NCBI RefSeq assembly: GCF_027942865.1
Contig: NC_134509.1
Coordinates: forward strand, 32,414,197 to 32,478,196
Direction of reading: 5' to 3'
Length of the DNA stretch: 64,000 nt
Source: Odontesthes bonariensis
Lineage: Eukaryota > Chordata > Actinopteri > Atheriniformes > Atherinopsidae
In this document: positions 1 to 10,633 of the stretch, in pieces
Layout of the letters: each line of letters starts with the position of its first letter
Numbering within the stretch: position 1 is the first letter of the stretch
Program-made: the position numbers and the translations under genes
Notes under the pieces: model-generated
What the model was told of the DNA's origin: nothing
Database searches by the model: none
Seen by the model: the letters and a program-made list of their open reading frames with translations, nothing else

Positions 1-232
1 GCCAACTTTATTATCAGCATGTAACATGAATCTTAGACTTGGCATCTGGTGCATCACTTTATAGGTGGCTTTGCCGTTTGTGACTGAAAAGCATAGGCGC
101 CTTGTTTTTTAACATGTTTAACGTTGATTGGATTTTCTACTATAGATTTTGACACAAAAAGTAAGCAGCTTAATTAGACTAATAACTGGATTTGTGTTAA
201 TTTGCTACATTCTTCTAATTTTTTGTTTTTCA
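1..232. other. AT-rich intergenic DNA, nothing recognised
   Basis: No coding exon, RNA gene or repeat that I recognise. It ends at the TTAA target site of the palindromic element that follows. Confidence 0.4.
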
Positions 233-236
233 TTAA

Positions 237-1144
237 AGGACAATTTCGGTCGTTTACAACATCCAGCTGTATTGCCCAATCTACCCATGATTTAGCCATA
301 GCAAAGACGCAAAAAAATGTCATCCGACCCTGACAGTGTTGCTTGCACGGAGATTTCGGACTGACAACATAGCCATGTGGGCATCAATTTATATTGTGTT
401 TTAAACGCTATTTTTATACCTCTTCTACAGCTCCATACAACATAACACTTACGTGGTAGTGAGTAGAGGGTCCTTAAAGCCAAACCGAAGTGTCCCGAGG
501 TCTTCATGTGGTCGGATATAGAGTCCAGAATGAATTTAATCAAGCCAGTACCTGTTCTCAATCAGAGCTCTTCCGTCAACATGAGGATATCTCACGCGAG
601 ACATCACGTCACGTGACATTTCAAAATTCCAACCTGTTAGTAAGCTAGGCTTTGCTGTTGCATACAACTTCATTTCACTTTCGAAAGAAATACTGGACTA
701 TGTTTGTAAAAAGAACGGCAACGAAATTGTGACTTTCCAGAGCGTGTTACTCCACACTCGGCAATCAACTACGGACTCACGTGACGTGAGATAGCCTCAT
801 GTTGACGGAAGAGCTCTGATTGAGAACAGGTACTGGCTTGATTAAATTCATTCTGGACTCTATATCCGACCACATGAAGACCTCGGGACACTTCGGTTTG
901 GCTTTAGGGACCCTCTACTCACTACCACGTAAGTGTTATGTTGTTTGGAGCTGTAGAAGAGGTATAAAAATAGCGTTTAAAACACAATATAAATTGATGC
1001 CCCCATGGCTATGTTGTCAGTCTGAAATCTCCGTGCAAGCAACACTGTCAGGGTCGGATGACATTTTTTTGCGTCTTTGCTATGGCTAAATCATGGGTAG
1101 ATTGGGTAATACAGCTGGATGTTGTAAACGACCGAAATTGTCCT
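237..1144. mobile_element. Palindromic TTAA-flanked MITE (foldback type)
   Basis: Two arms of about 360 bp (roughly 237-600 and 780-1144) are near-perfect reverse complements around a spacer of about 180 bp. The ends read AGGACAATTTCGGTCG and its reverse complement, each flanked by TTAA (233-236 and 1145-1148), as expected for a TTAA target duplication. TTAA duplication is known for piggyBac and Kolobok elements. The AGG start fits Kolobok better than the CCY start of piggyBac, but that assignment is inference. Mirror-image 89-codon ORFs in the two arms are by-products of the palindrome. No transposase is present, so it is non-autonomous. Confidence 0.85.
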
Positions 1145-1148
1145 TTAA

Positions 1149-4100
1149 AAAAAATCAATAAACTGTAGAAATAAGCTGGAGGATAAGAAAAGTTGGGGGC
1201 AGCATTTCACCTTAGTGGTGGATAGCATGTGGAAAATGTGTGCTTCAACACATTTCTTGTCTTTATAGATTCTTTTGCCGTTCCCTTCATGTTTCCTGCT
1301 GAGCCTCTGTGCACTTTAAACAGCCTCCTCCCACGTCTTCCTTCTCAACCAGTCTAACCACGACTCCCAAGATAAATCTAAACCATAGTGAAAACACACA
1401 AAGCTTTCAGCTGTTCAAGTCATCACTGAAGGAGAGGAGCCCAGGGGAGCAATGGAGAGATGAAGAGAAGAAGAAAAAAAGTACTTTTGAAAAAAAGAAT
1501 AGTTGGCTGTCTTTTCCATCACTGCAGTGAGTCAAAGGCAGTTAAATTGTAAATGAAAACAGTCCTAACAGCACCTGAACCAGGTTATGACATGAAAACT
1601 GTGGTTATTATTAACTTGTTTTTAAAGGTATTCTCTATTTGTTTTCATTAGTAAAATAAAATAATGTTAAAAGTCAAAACAAATAAGAAAAAGGCAAAGG
1701 AAAATTGTCTGGGTCAGCTATTTTCTGCTGCATTTATAACTCCATCAACAAATGTAACACTTTAGGTTGTTTTATTCCATTTCTTGAAGTGAACTGTTGT
1801 GTACATGATCCATTTTGAACAATGCATTCTATTGAATTTCTAGTCAGAGTTGCAGGGGCTTAAAAAATGACTAAGGCAGAATAACCCACAACTTGGGTTT
1901 TAGTCCTGTCAGTTTTGGAAAGGGCTAATATCCGTTGTAAGTCCAGACAGAGTTTGATGTGTAGGCAGCTGTTTATCCACCCCACCAGTATGGTTTTATG
2001 GCAATGTCACTTGGTCAGTTTGTTTTTACAGAGTGTTGTGACTTCTAATGACACATACATCCCGCACTGCCGAAAGGTCAAACCCTGCACTCACTCACTA
2101 CCTCAGGATACCTCTCAGCAAATTCAAACATTAGCATGAACAGAGTGACAGAAGCAGGTAAACTCACATAAAACTATTGCTTGCTATGAAAAAAATCCAC
2201 AAAAAGTTGACCAAGACTACAGAAGATACCAGATTTTGCAGCAATCAGAAATTTAAGATGGTGGAAAAAGATCGCTCCAGCCGCAGTAGCAATGAATACT
2301 GCAGCACTTCACAGAGAGTACACTTTAAATGGCATGCCTTTAAACACCATAAATCTTCAAACTAAACCAGATGTTAGTGCATAAACAGTAGCATTTTTAA
2401 CCATGCAATGCTGCAACTAGAGTGGTAGTTTTAATGAGGGCCTCCTCGTGCTAACACTTAAAGTAGCTGTGTGTAGTATTTAGTGGCATCTAGAGGCAAA
2501 GCTGATAACAATAACAATTGAATTCTTTCCCCTCAAAGCTTTTGAACCACAAGTGGCTACAAAGAATCCTTGAGGCCTCTACATGTAGCTACCTCCAAAT
2601 ACACATTTTGAATCAACTTCTTCAAGTTTTCTTTCCTAACTGTGTTGGATTGAACCATTTTTTGGTATGATGTACACACATTTCTTATGATGACATTTAT
2701 TAATATCACCTGATGCAACTCCTATGATGATGAATGAATGATTAAGATTTTAGTGTTTTGTAAGAACTGAACACTGTATATGAAGTCAGCACAGTGAATC
2801 AGCTGTTGCTCTGGGAGTAGTGAAGAATTGCACAATTGTCTGTGTGTAGGAAATTGAATCTCAACCTTTTCTAGAGAATTTTGTCATTTATCTGAAAGGG
2901 AAGAATGATTTACAGTACTCTATATGTTGGGAAGTAGCTGAAGCGAGGACCTAATGGCAGAAAAACTCTGGTGGACAGCTGAATGAGGAGCAAAAGATCA
3001 ATTTAGATACATTTAAAGATGATACAAAACAGATCAGGTGTGGAAAAAGAAGGTGGTCAAACAATGACTTGGCAAAGATGAAAGGAATCCAGACCGTATA
3101 CAAAGGTATATAAAGACTATGGTTAAGGTTTAGGAAGAGTTCCTATGTTTGAATCAGCGGATCTCTGGTTCAATCCTGAACTTCCTAGTCTTCATGTCAA
3201 GGTATCCTTGGGTCAAGATATGTGTTCCTCAATTGGACATATCACTCCGTCTGCAATGACTACAGTGAGTTTCAAATGATAAATTGAAATATTGCTAGTG
3301 AGACAATTATATTTCTTAACGTGCTGCAGTAACCAATTAGCAAGAAACCAAAAAACTTCACTGACATCGACAAATTCCACAGAATCTTGCGGTCTTTGTC
3401 AGAAAAAACAGTCACTTCCTGTTGTGCAACTCTGTGTGTGCTTGTTGCTGTTGTGTTTAAGTTAAGTTGAGAAATGCTCTGTGTCTTCGCCTACAATCAT
3501 GGCATGTACTCAGTTCTTCCATAACTGTGAAAAATCTATTTGTGAGTCATGTTGTTCACAGAGCCACTGCTTACACCACGGCAAGGCCAGTGTCCTTGGT
3601 TCAGTGAGTACAGTGGAGATATTCTAATGATGCAGCTTTAAGGACAGCAAATAAACCAACCACCCAATGGAGAAGGAGCAGATATTATGTTGCTGTGGAC
3701 AAAGTTATTTGCACACGCTCTCTCACTCCTATATTAGCTTTTTGCTATAGCTACAATAAAATATTAAAGTTTATAGAAAGATTTATTTCTGGGTTTGATT
3801 CTGTTACATAAGATTTATTTGATGGCATTACCACTGTAAATTATCCCAGTTTATCAATTATGTACACTATCCCTCAAACATTGTGAATACTTACCTACAG
3901 TTATAATGCTCAAACATGTGTAAAATGCATTTCAGTAGGAAACTCTGAATGCACTCCGAACAAACTTTGTTGCATTTGAGTCCAAGGGGCAGCTTTAGAT
4001 CCACGAAGCACACCACAATCAAGGAAGTGATTATGCATCTGTGTTGCCGCAAATGAAAACCAGTTGGTCACATGCAAATTACCTCACCAAGCGATAATGT

Positions 4101-4226
4101 GTTTCAAGCTTTTATCATTTCTCTCTTTCACTTACATTTGCTTTTCTTAACACAAAACTGAAAACATGAAAGTAAAGATTTCAGCAAAGGGAAATTACTG
4201 TCAAAGCTTTGATGTTAGTCTAAAAT
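1149..4226. other. Intergenic region, mostly unrecognised
   Basis: Three kilobases of AT-rich sequence with only short, low-complexity ORFs and no splice-compatible coding exons. A degenerate SINE-like stretch is listed separately at 3125-3265. Lies downstream of tmprss6. Confidence 0.4.
3125..3265 (+). repeat. Degenerate tRNA-derived SINE remnant
   Basis: The stretch has a degenerate B-box-like word (GGTTCAATCC near 3168) followed by a body resembling fish AFC/HE1-type SINEs (tcaaggtatccttgggtcaag). Both are imperfect and the A box is not clear. This is pattern recognition only. Confidence 0.35.
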
Positions 4227-4529
4227 TGTCATGTCTGCCAAGTTTCTGTTTACTTTTGCACTTTTCATGTTATGTCTTGTCTTTCCTGTTTTATTTTGAA
4301 AACACTAACCCTTTGTCAGTTCTAGATTCCCCTTCCTGCGCGCCCTTCCCCCGTCTCATCACACCTGCTCCCTGATTGTTCTACCCACCTGTCTCCCTTC
4401 TTCCCTCATTTCCTTTTGTATATTACCTATTACCTGTTACGCCAGTTCGTTGTACTTCACGGTCCTCGTCCCAGCATTCATAGTCAAAGTCATAGTCTGT
4501 TTGTGTACAACCTCGTCTGTTTTCTCAAC

Positions 4530-5752
4530 CCCGCCTTTTGCCTCTCTGGTTCAGGTCCTACTTAGAAGGCCGGAGTTATTTTGTTACAATTGGCAGCTAT
4601 GAATCTGAGCGAGTGGCCATGACTTGTATAGTCCCCCAGGGGTCAATTCTTGGACCTCTTCTGTTTAACTTGTATATGCTCCCTTTGGGTCAGAATTTTA
4701 ACATCAATTATCACAGTTATGCAGACGATACACAACTTTATGTGTCTCTGTCACCGGACGACTGCAGCCCAGCAGACGTACTGTGTCAGTGTCTGGAGGA
4801 AGTAAACACCTGGATGAGAGAGAATTTTCTACAATTAAATGAAGACAAAACTGAGATCATTCTGTTTGGTAGCAAAGAGAAGAGGGTCAGCGTTGGTAAA
4901 TATCTTGAGACTCGGAACCTTACAATCACTGACCAAGTTCGTAACCTCGGAGTGTTGATAGACTCAGATCTGACTTTCAGCAGCCACATCAAAGCTGTCA
5001 CCAAGGCAGTTTTTTACCACCTCAGAAACATCAACAGAATTAAAGGTTTCCTCTCCCAAAAAGACCAGGAGAAACTCATCCATGCATTCATCTCCAGTAG
5101 ACTCGATTACTGTAAAGCTCTTTTAACTGGACTTCCCAAAAAGAGCATTAAACATCTGCAGCTCATCCAGAACGCTGCTGCTGGAGTTTTAACCTGGACT
5201 AAGAGATCTGAACACATCACAGCAGTTTTAAAATCTTTACACTGGCTTCCAGTCAGTCACAGAATAGATTTTAAAAGCCTGCTGATGGTTTACAAATCCC
5301 AGAACTGTTTAGGCCCAAAATACATCAGTGATATGTTCAGAGAATATAAACCCAGCAGAGCTAGCCTCTGAGATCCAAGGACTCAGGTCAGCTGGTCAGG
5401 TCCAGAGTCCAGACTAAACATGGAGAAGCTGCATTTAGCTGTTATGCTGCAAACAAGTGGAACAAACTGCCAGTGGAGATTAAACTTTCACCAAATGTAG
5501 ACATTTTTAAATCCAGGTTAAAGACATTTCTTTTCTCATGTGTCTATGCATGAAATATCTTTTAACTTATCTAGACTGTTGCCTGTTTTTAAATTCATTT
5601 AAATGATTTTATTTGTTTCTCTTTATATTCTTTTATGTATTTTTAATGCTTCTTGCACTCCCCGCTGCAATGCTTTTATTTTATGTAAAGCACTTTGAAC
5701 TGTTTGTACATGAAATGTGCTGTACAAATAAATTTGATTTGATTTGATTTTG
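4530..5752 (+). mobile_element. 5'-truncated L2-like LINE with (TTTGA)n tail
   Basis: A non-LTR retrotransposon fragment starting inside the reverse transcriptase and ending in the repeated tail (aaat aaatttgatttgatttgat). The 3' end is very similar to the copy at 15728-16384, which argues for recent activity of this family. It sits inside the TGTCATG-ended repeat. No target duplication was recognised. Confidence 0.85.
4538..5555 (+). pseudogene. L2-like reverse transcriptase C-terminal fragment
   Basis: The reading frame holds the RT core motifs VPQGSILGPLLF and the catalytic YADD ([11 protein letters not shown]), then the thumb and C-terminal region (SSRLDYC, LHWLPV, YKSQNCLGPKY) typical of CR1/L2-clade LINEs. 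The frame stops at 5371, where the sister copy at 15.9 kb continues, so a small insertion near 5360 has shifted it. The remaining conserved tail runs to the tga near 5553. There is no endonuclease domain and no real start codon. It is a dead 5'-truncated copy. Clade call is by motif style. Confidence 0.85.
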
Positions 5753-5958
5753 ATCTCCCTTCTCAGATACCTTTGCCTGTCTGACTGCCTGCCCGTGTAC
5801 CGAACCCAGCCTGGAATGAACCTGCTTTCTTTGTCCGAGCCTTGCCTGTGTTGTGCATTTGTGTCCACCAGTTCTGTGCTCTGGGGAGTTCATGACAAAA
5901 AGTGAAGTAACATACTGTAACAGATTGGGTAACATATTAGTTGTAGCTGTTGTGTTAA

Positions 5959-6645
5959 AGGTGATAGAGAATCAAAATCATCTTTTTCACGTTTTTGGTG
6001 TTAGTTCTGAGTCTCCCTGCTGTGGGGTGTACACACGAAGTGCCAGTAAGTGTCAGAACCTCTGTTTCAAGTACTCCCCCTTTTTTGAATTGCCGCCAGA
6101 AAATGGGCCAATCCGTGTTTGAGGATTAAGTGACGTATCTTTTGGCGCAATTCCCCCCCCCCCACCCGAATCCACAGCCACCCCCTTTCAGACACGCCCC
6201 TACGATCGTTACATATTCTTCCCCCGGAAAGCAATGTTCGCAATCAATGGCTTTTATTTATTTTTAACAGCATCCCCACTACATACAACCGCCGACTTTT
6301 CCTTCGCTCTGCGCATTTCACGGAGGACAGTTTCACAAACCTTGCACGATTCCGAGCAGGCTTCGGAGTACTTTCTTTTCAGTGAGAGCAAGGGCAGCCA
6401 ATCAAGCAACGGCAACCGAATAGCGCCAACACCTACCTGCATTTCATAATGAGGTTGCCAGATGAGCTCTGAAACGACGCCAATAAGGGCAAACGACGCA
6501 TTCTAAACCCAGCATAGTAACATAGCTGTTTCAGAGAGCCTTTTAGGGAGGTTCTGAGCCATTACAGACCCAACCATTTTTTTGGGGCTACATAACACAT
6601 CACAGAACAAGGATTAATGCCCCATTCAACCTTTCTCTATCACCT
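5959..6645. mobile_element. TTAA-flanked MITE, 687 bp
   Basis: Ends are AGGTGATAGAGAA and its reverse complement, flanked by TTAA at 5955-5958 and 6646-6649. Unlike the element at 237-1144, only the terminal 13 bases or so are inverted. The interior is GC-richer with a C-run near 6155 and has no coding capacity. Target duplication and AGG start put it in the same broad class as three other elements in this window. Confidence 0.8.
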
Positions 6646-6773
6646 TTAAGGGTCACTGTATTCACAAATAGAATATAATAGAAAAATACTTTATTCATCC
6701 CCCAATGGGGGAAATTCAATTTAGTCAAGGAGCTCAAAAAAATTATTAATATTTACAATGATTGAATATTCTA

Positions 6774-6888
6774 TCCATCCATCCATCCATTTTCTATACC
6801 GCTGAATCTGTCGGTCGGGTCGCGGGGGGGCTGGAGCCTATCCCAGCGGTCAATGGGCGAGAGGCGGGGTACACCCTGGACAGGCCTG
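6774..6888 (-). repeat. RTE/Expander-like LINE 3' tail
   Basis: On the plus strand it begins ccatccatccattttctataccgct and continues ggtcgcgggggggctggagcctatcccag, a very common teleost LINE 3' end, here in minus orientation. Related plus-orientation pieces are at 29668-29735 and 40500-40632. It lies within the Rex1 remnant. Confidence 0.65.
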
Positions 6889-6897
6889 ATTGAATAT

Positions 6898-6955
6898 TAA
6901 CAACAATAATAATAATACAATAATAAACAATTCTAATAAAAATACTACTACTAAC

Positions 6956-6990
<35 letters not shown>
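6898..6990. repeat. (TAA)n-rich microsatellite
   Basis: Imperfect TAA/TAC triplet repeats, with the purest run at about 6956-6988. Lies inside the Rex1-like remnant. Confidence 0.9.
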
Positions 6991-7579
6991 GACTAAATAA
7001 ATTTGGAAAAAAATCAATCAATTTGAGAAGAACTCAGCAGTCACTGTTAAAAAGCCTTATGGCTGTGGGAACAAAGGACCTCCTGAAGCTCTCAGTCCTG
7101 CAGCGCAGAGAGATGAGCCTCTCACTGCAGCTGCTCCTCTGCCTTGCCAGGATGTTGTGGAGAGGATATTTATTGTTCTCCAAAACAGAATCCAATTTCC
7201 TCCTCATCCGTTGCTCCCCCACAGCACTGAGTGGGTCCAGCCTTCTGCCTACAACAGAACCTGCATTTTTTTACCAGTTTGTCCAGGCGCCTACAGTTTT
7301 TGTCTGTAGTGCAACTCCCCCAGCAGACAACAGCATAGAACAGTGCACTCTCAATGATAGTGTGATAAAACATGCACATCATATCACTGCAGACATTGAA
7401 GGACCTGAGCCGTCTCAGGAAGAAGAGTCGGCTCTGGCCCCTCCTGTACACTGCGTCTATGTTGGCAGACCACTCCAGTTTATTATCCAGCACCACCCCC
7501 AGGTGGTTGCAGGTCTGAACAGTCTCTATCTGTTAAATAAGTTAAGATGTAGGAATTATCTGTTACTGTTGTACTGACA

Positions 7580-9380
7580 ATTACTGAGAGCCATTGAATT
7601 TGTTGTGAAGTCACAAAAACCCATAAGGCTGTACAGTTAATCATGACAGTGACTCATAAACCTTTGTTAAGTGGGCTGTTCTGTTTTTTGTGTTTTATCA
7701 TTGAGTACCGGGAGGACAGGGATGCCTTGTGTGAAAAGCTAAGTCAGAGTTGCTCGTGGCTTACTGTGTGAGGTTTTGTTGTTTTGGAATCGGCTAAGAC
7801 CCACAGTAGCCTGTGTAACTCTACCAAGAAACTGTAATCAAAACGGGATCACATTTTGCAGTTTCTTAAGACAAGGGGAACACTGCAATAAAATAGCAGC
7901 CTGAACGATATCTTTTACCTAACTGGACAGGGCATCAACCTCCAGGGATTCGTGGTTCAAGTCCCTGCTGAGTTGTATTGAGTTCTGTTTACTCCGAGTT
8001 TTGCCTCTAAGGTCTTAGCTATCTGCTCTTACTAAACTATAAATTATTGTGATATCCAGTGGAACAACCCTACCTTGAATTAGTCTTGTTCACCCATGAA
8101 AAAACAGAAATGTGTTCATATCTGGTAAAAAATATTATGGTCTGTGTCTAATAGGAAATTAGTTTTGAAATTACAGACATTATTACGGTCTATCAGTTTG
8201 AATGAATCCAGATGCAGCTGTTCACATAGCAGTTTTTATGATCTGCAAGATGTCTCATATCCATTCATTAATCAACACCTTCCCACTGGTCTGTCAGCCT
8301 TTTTTCTTTTCTCTCTTGTGATTCTTTTCAGAGTTATGTTAATCCCTCCTCTGCTTCAGACTGCACTCATTTACATTCATTCGCTTTCCTAATAATGGCT
8401 GATTATCTCTAGAAATGGATGAATTGCCTAATTGTTTCAAAAATTGATTTACCAGTGGAGGAGCATTTGAAGGGAGCTACTGGCTACCCCCTAAACCCAA
8501 GCATGTGTCCACTTCATCATTCTTTCATTCTTTCACACTTTCACTCTTCTTTGCACAGTTGTCAGTCGGTGAGCTAAATAAAATTCCAACTTCTTAAGAG
8601 CTGAGTCGGGCACAGCTCATTATGCAGAAGAAGAAACAAACACAGACATATACACCAGAAGCCTCACACCTTTCTAGAATGAATATATATGAGAACATTG
8701 TGTCAGGACCTCAAACCCTCTTCATCCCAGTCTGGTAATCACAATGACTCATGAGCACCCACATGCACAGTGCAGGAAGCCAAGCGGTGGCACCTGCTGC
8801 CCATACGTTTGGGAACGCTGACTGTTGCTCATAATAAAATCAGCCCAAAAGTAAAACTGCCACTTTGATAGAATTCAGAGATTCATGGACTCTAAAAAAA
8901 AAAAAAAAAAAAAAAAATCTCAAAATTGGCTTAAGAAGGATAAAATGACACCATAAACCTGAACTGTATTTTGTGAAAACAGATGCCAAAGCATGAAGTT
9001 TGACCTAAGCTGCAGCTGCATGGCCTTCTAAGAGAGTGAAGCATTACACACCGGTCCATGAACTCGGTGGATGATGTAGTTTTTGGCCATGCTGACAACA
9101 TGTCTCTATAGAGTTAAGCATGCTAAGCCGAGCTGTTTACTTGTATAATACTTCAGATTCTGTTTGAGTTTAGGTGGAAGAACTTCAAAATGAACAAAAA
9201 CCTTTCTTTCATATCCATCAATCGATCTCTTACTCTGCCAGATATCTGCATTTATTTGCCAGTGAGTTGCAAGCAGGTCTGAGGAAGTCATTTGAAAGAC
9301 AGAAGTAAACAAAACAAACGCCGGTGTGCTTAATTTCCCTGGAGAGCTAGTGGTCTGCAATAGATGAAAGGCATATTCAG
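7580..9380. other. Intergenic region with no gene recognised
   Basis: Nothing coding was supported. It contains a 24-base A homopolymer at 8894-8917. A B-box-like word occurs near 7955 but without a convincing tRNA fold. Confidence 0.4.
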
Positions 9381-9786
9381 TGGAGGCCAGGCATATTCAG
9401 TGGATTTCTATGCCTGGCCTTATACCTCTGCTGTGAATCAGCCTGAGAAGCAGCACTGCTACTAGGCCTTCAGGGCCTAACTCCAGCTGAGGCCCAGCTA
9501 CCTTCAGCTTGTTTCCATACTGGCCCAGCTCCAGCTGCAGCCCAGCACCAAGCAAATGCCCAGGCAACAACCATTGTGGCATATCTCCTACTGCATTGTG
9601 GCCTGTGTATAGCCTGGATATCCAGCCTCAACGCTGTGGTCCATCTCCTGCTGCAGTGTGACCTGTGTGTAGCATGGATCTTCAGCTATAACATTGTGAT
9701 CCAGCTCCTGTCAAACTAACATCAGTGTGACTGGTAACGTGACTGGTAGGACTTTCTTGTTTAATCTTTGACTGTTTATCTGAAAA

Positions 9787-10584
9787 ATGCCACCTAAAAA
9801 GTGTGAAGAGGATTTTGTTTCTCTCCCAACTGTACGTGACCTCTTGGATCAACAAAAAGCCTTCTATAAAGACCTAATCAAACAACAAGAAAACAGCTTC
9901 AAGGGTTTTGTTCAAATGATACATGACTCAAACAATAAACGCTGTGATGACTTGAATAGAGAAGTACAGGATCTCAAAAGGAGCCTAGAATACTCTCAAA
10001 AAGAAGTTGATGAGTTGAAAACCACTTTTGAGTCTTTGACATCTGGCACTATCAAATATCTTCAATCCAACACAGAAGCTTTGAAAGCTGATAACAAACA
10101 ATGGATGGCTAAAGTTGACTATCTGGAAAACCAGTCCAGGAGGAACAACATTGTAGTTGATGGCATCCCAGAATCACCTGATGAAAAATGGTCTGACTCA
10201 GAGAAAAAAATCAGAGAAATTCTTAATGGCAAATTGAATATTGACCAAAAGCACATCGAAATTGAACGTGCACACCGTCTTGGGAAGCTGTTGAAGAGTG
10301 GTGATAAAAGATCAAGACCCATAATAGTCAAACTCTTCAGACACAAAGACAAACAGCTCATACTTTCAAAAGCAAAGAAACTGAAAGGCTCACATATCTA
10401 CATCAACGAAGACTATTCAGAGACTGTGCGTCAAAAGCGAAAAGAACTGCTACCTGAGATGAGAGCTGCAAGAGCAAGGGGGGAATGGGCCTATCTGAAT
10501 TATGATAGACTCATAGTGCGACCCTTGAGCGAGCGTCCAACGAGAGAGCGGCACATTGGTTCAAATGTGGAGGATGAACATTAA
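9787..10584 (+). CDS. LINE ORF1 protein (coiled coil plus RNA-binding region)
   Basis: 265 residues with a clean ATG. Residues 20-115 are heptad-rich and highly charged, as expected for a trimerising coiled coil. The second half contains LENQSRRNNIVVDGIPE, then IERAHRLG, RPIIVKLFRHKDK and a C-terminal domain with YINEDYSE, the layout of L1-type ORF1 proteins (RRM-like plus C-terminal domain). Such proteins bind LINE RNA and act as nucleic acid chaperones. The frame is fully open, unlike ORF2 49 bp downstream. Family assignment is by motif recognition. Confidence 0.85.
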   Translation: MPPKKCEEDFVSLPTVRDLLDQQKAFYKDLIKQQENSFKGFVQMIHDSNNKRCDDLNREVQDLKRSLEYSQKEVDELKTTFESLTSGTIKYLQSNTEALKADNKQWMAKVDYLENQSRRNNIVVDGIPESPDEKWSDSEKKIREILNGKLNIDQKHIEIERAHRLGKLLKSGDKRSRPIIVKLFRHKDKQLILSKAKKLKGSHIYINEDYSETVRQKRKELLPEMRAARARGEWAYLNYDRLIVRPLSERPTRERHIGSNVEDEH

Positions 10585-10633
10585 ATTGTTGCCTAGGCAC
10601 TCATGACCATGTCATCAGTTTGCTGTTTATCTT

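Larger units (their letters stand above)
4227..5897. mobile_element. TGTCATG/CATGACA-ended repeat split by an L2 LINE
   Basis: The outer sequences 4227-4530 and 5753-5897 look like the two halves of one non-autonomous interspersed repeat whose ends are the inverted words TGTCATG and CATGACA. The right half carries the pyrimidine-rich text common in teleost genomes (tgaacctgctttctttgtccg). The interior is an L2 LINE that appears to have inserted into it. A repeat with the same kind of ends lies at 41520-42101. Superfamily not determined. Confidence 0.5.
6668..7533 (-). mobile_element. Rex1/Babar-like LINE 3' remnant
   Basis: Read on the minus strand, 7530-7170 encodes the region after the RT core: a LGVVLDNKLEWSAN motif, RLFFLRRLRSF and an ALFYAVVCWG block, typical of Rex1 elements of fish. 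A downstream frame (RRKLDSVLENNKYPLHNIL) completes the C-terminus. The element ends in the known fish tail GAATTTCCCCCATTGGGGGATGAATAAA (minus strand, about 6715-6688). The 3' half is interrupted by an RTE-like tail and a (TAA)n tract. Inactive. Confidence 0.8.

Noticed and set aside
292..1089. Two nearly identical 89-codon ORFs on opposite strands
   Set aside because: They are mirror images produced by the palindromic MITE, with no recognisable protein signature.
7023..7577. 184-codon plus-strand ORF
   Set aside because: Antisense to the Rex1-like coding region, whose motifs lie on the minus strand.
7915..8000. tRNA-like sequence with a B-box-like ggttcaagtcc
   Set aside because: No A box or cloverleaf that I could fold. 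Possibly an old SINE, not a tRNA gene.
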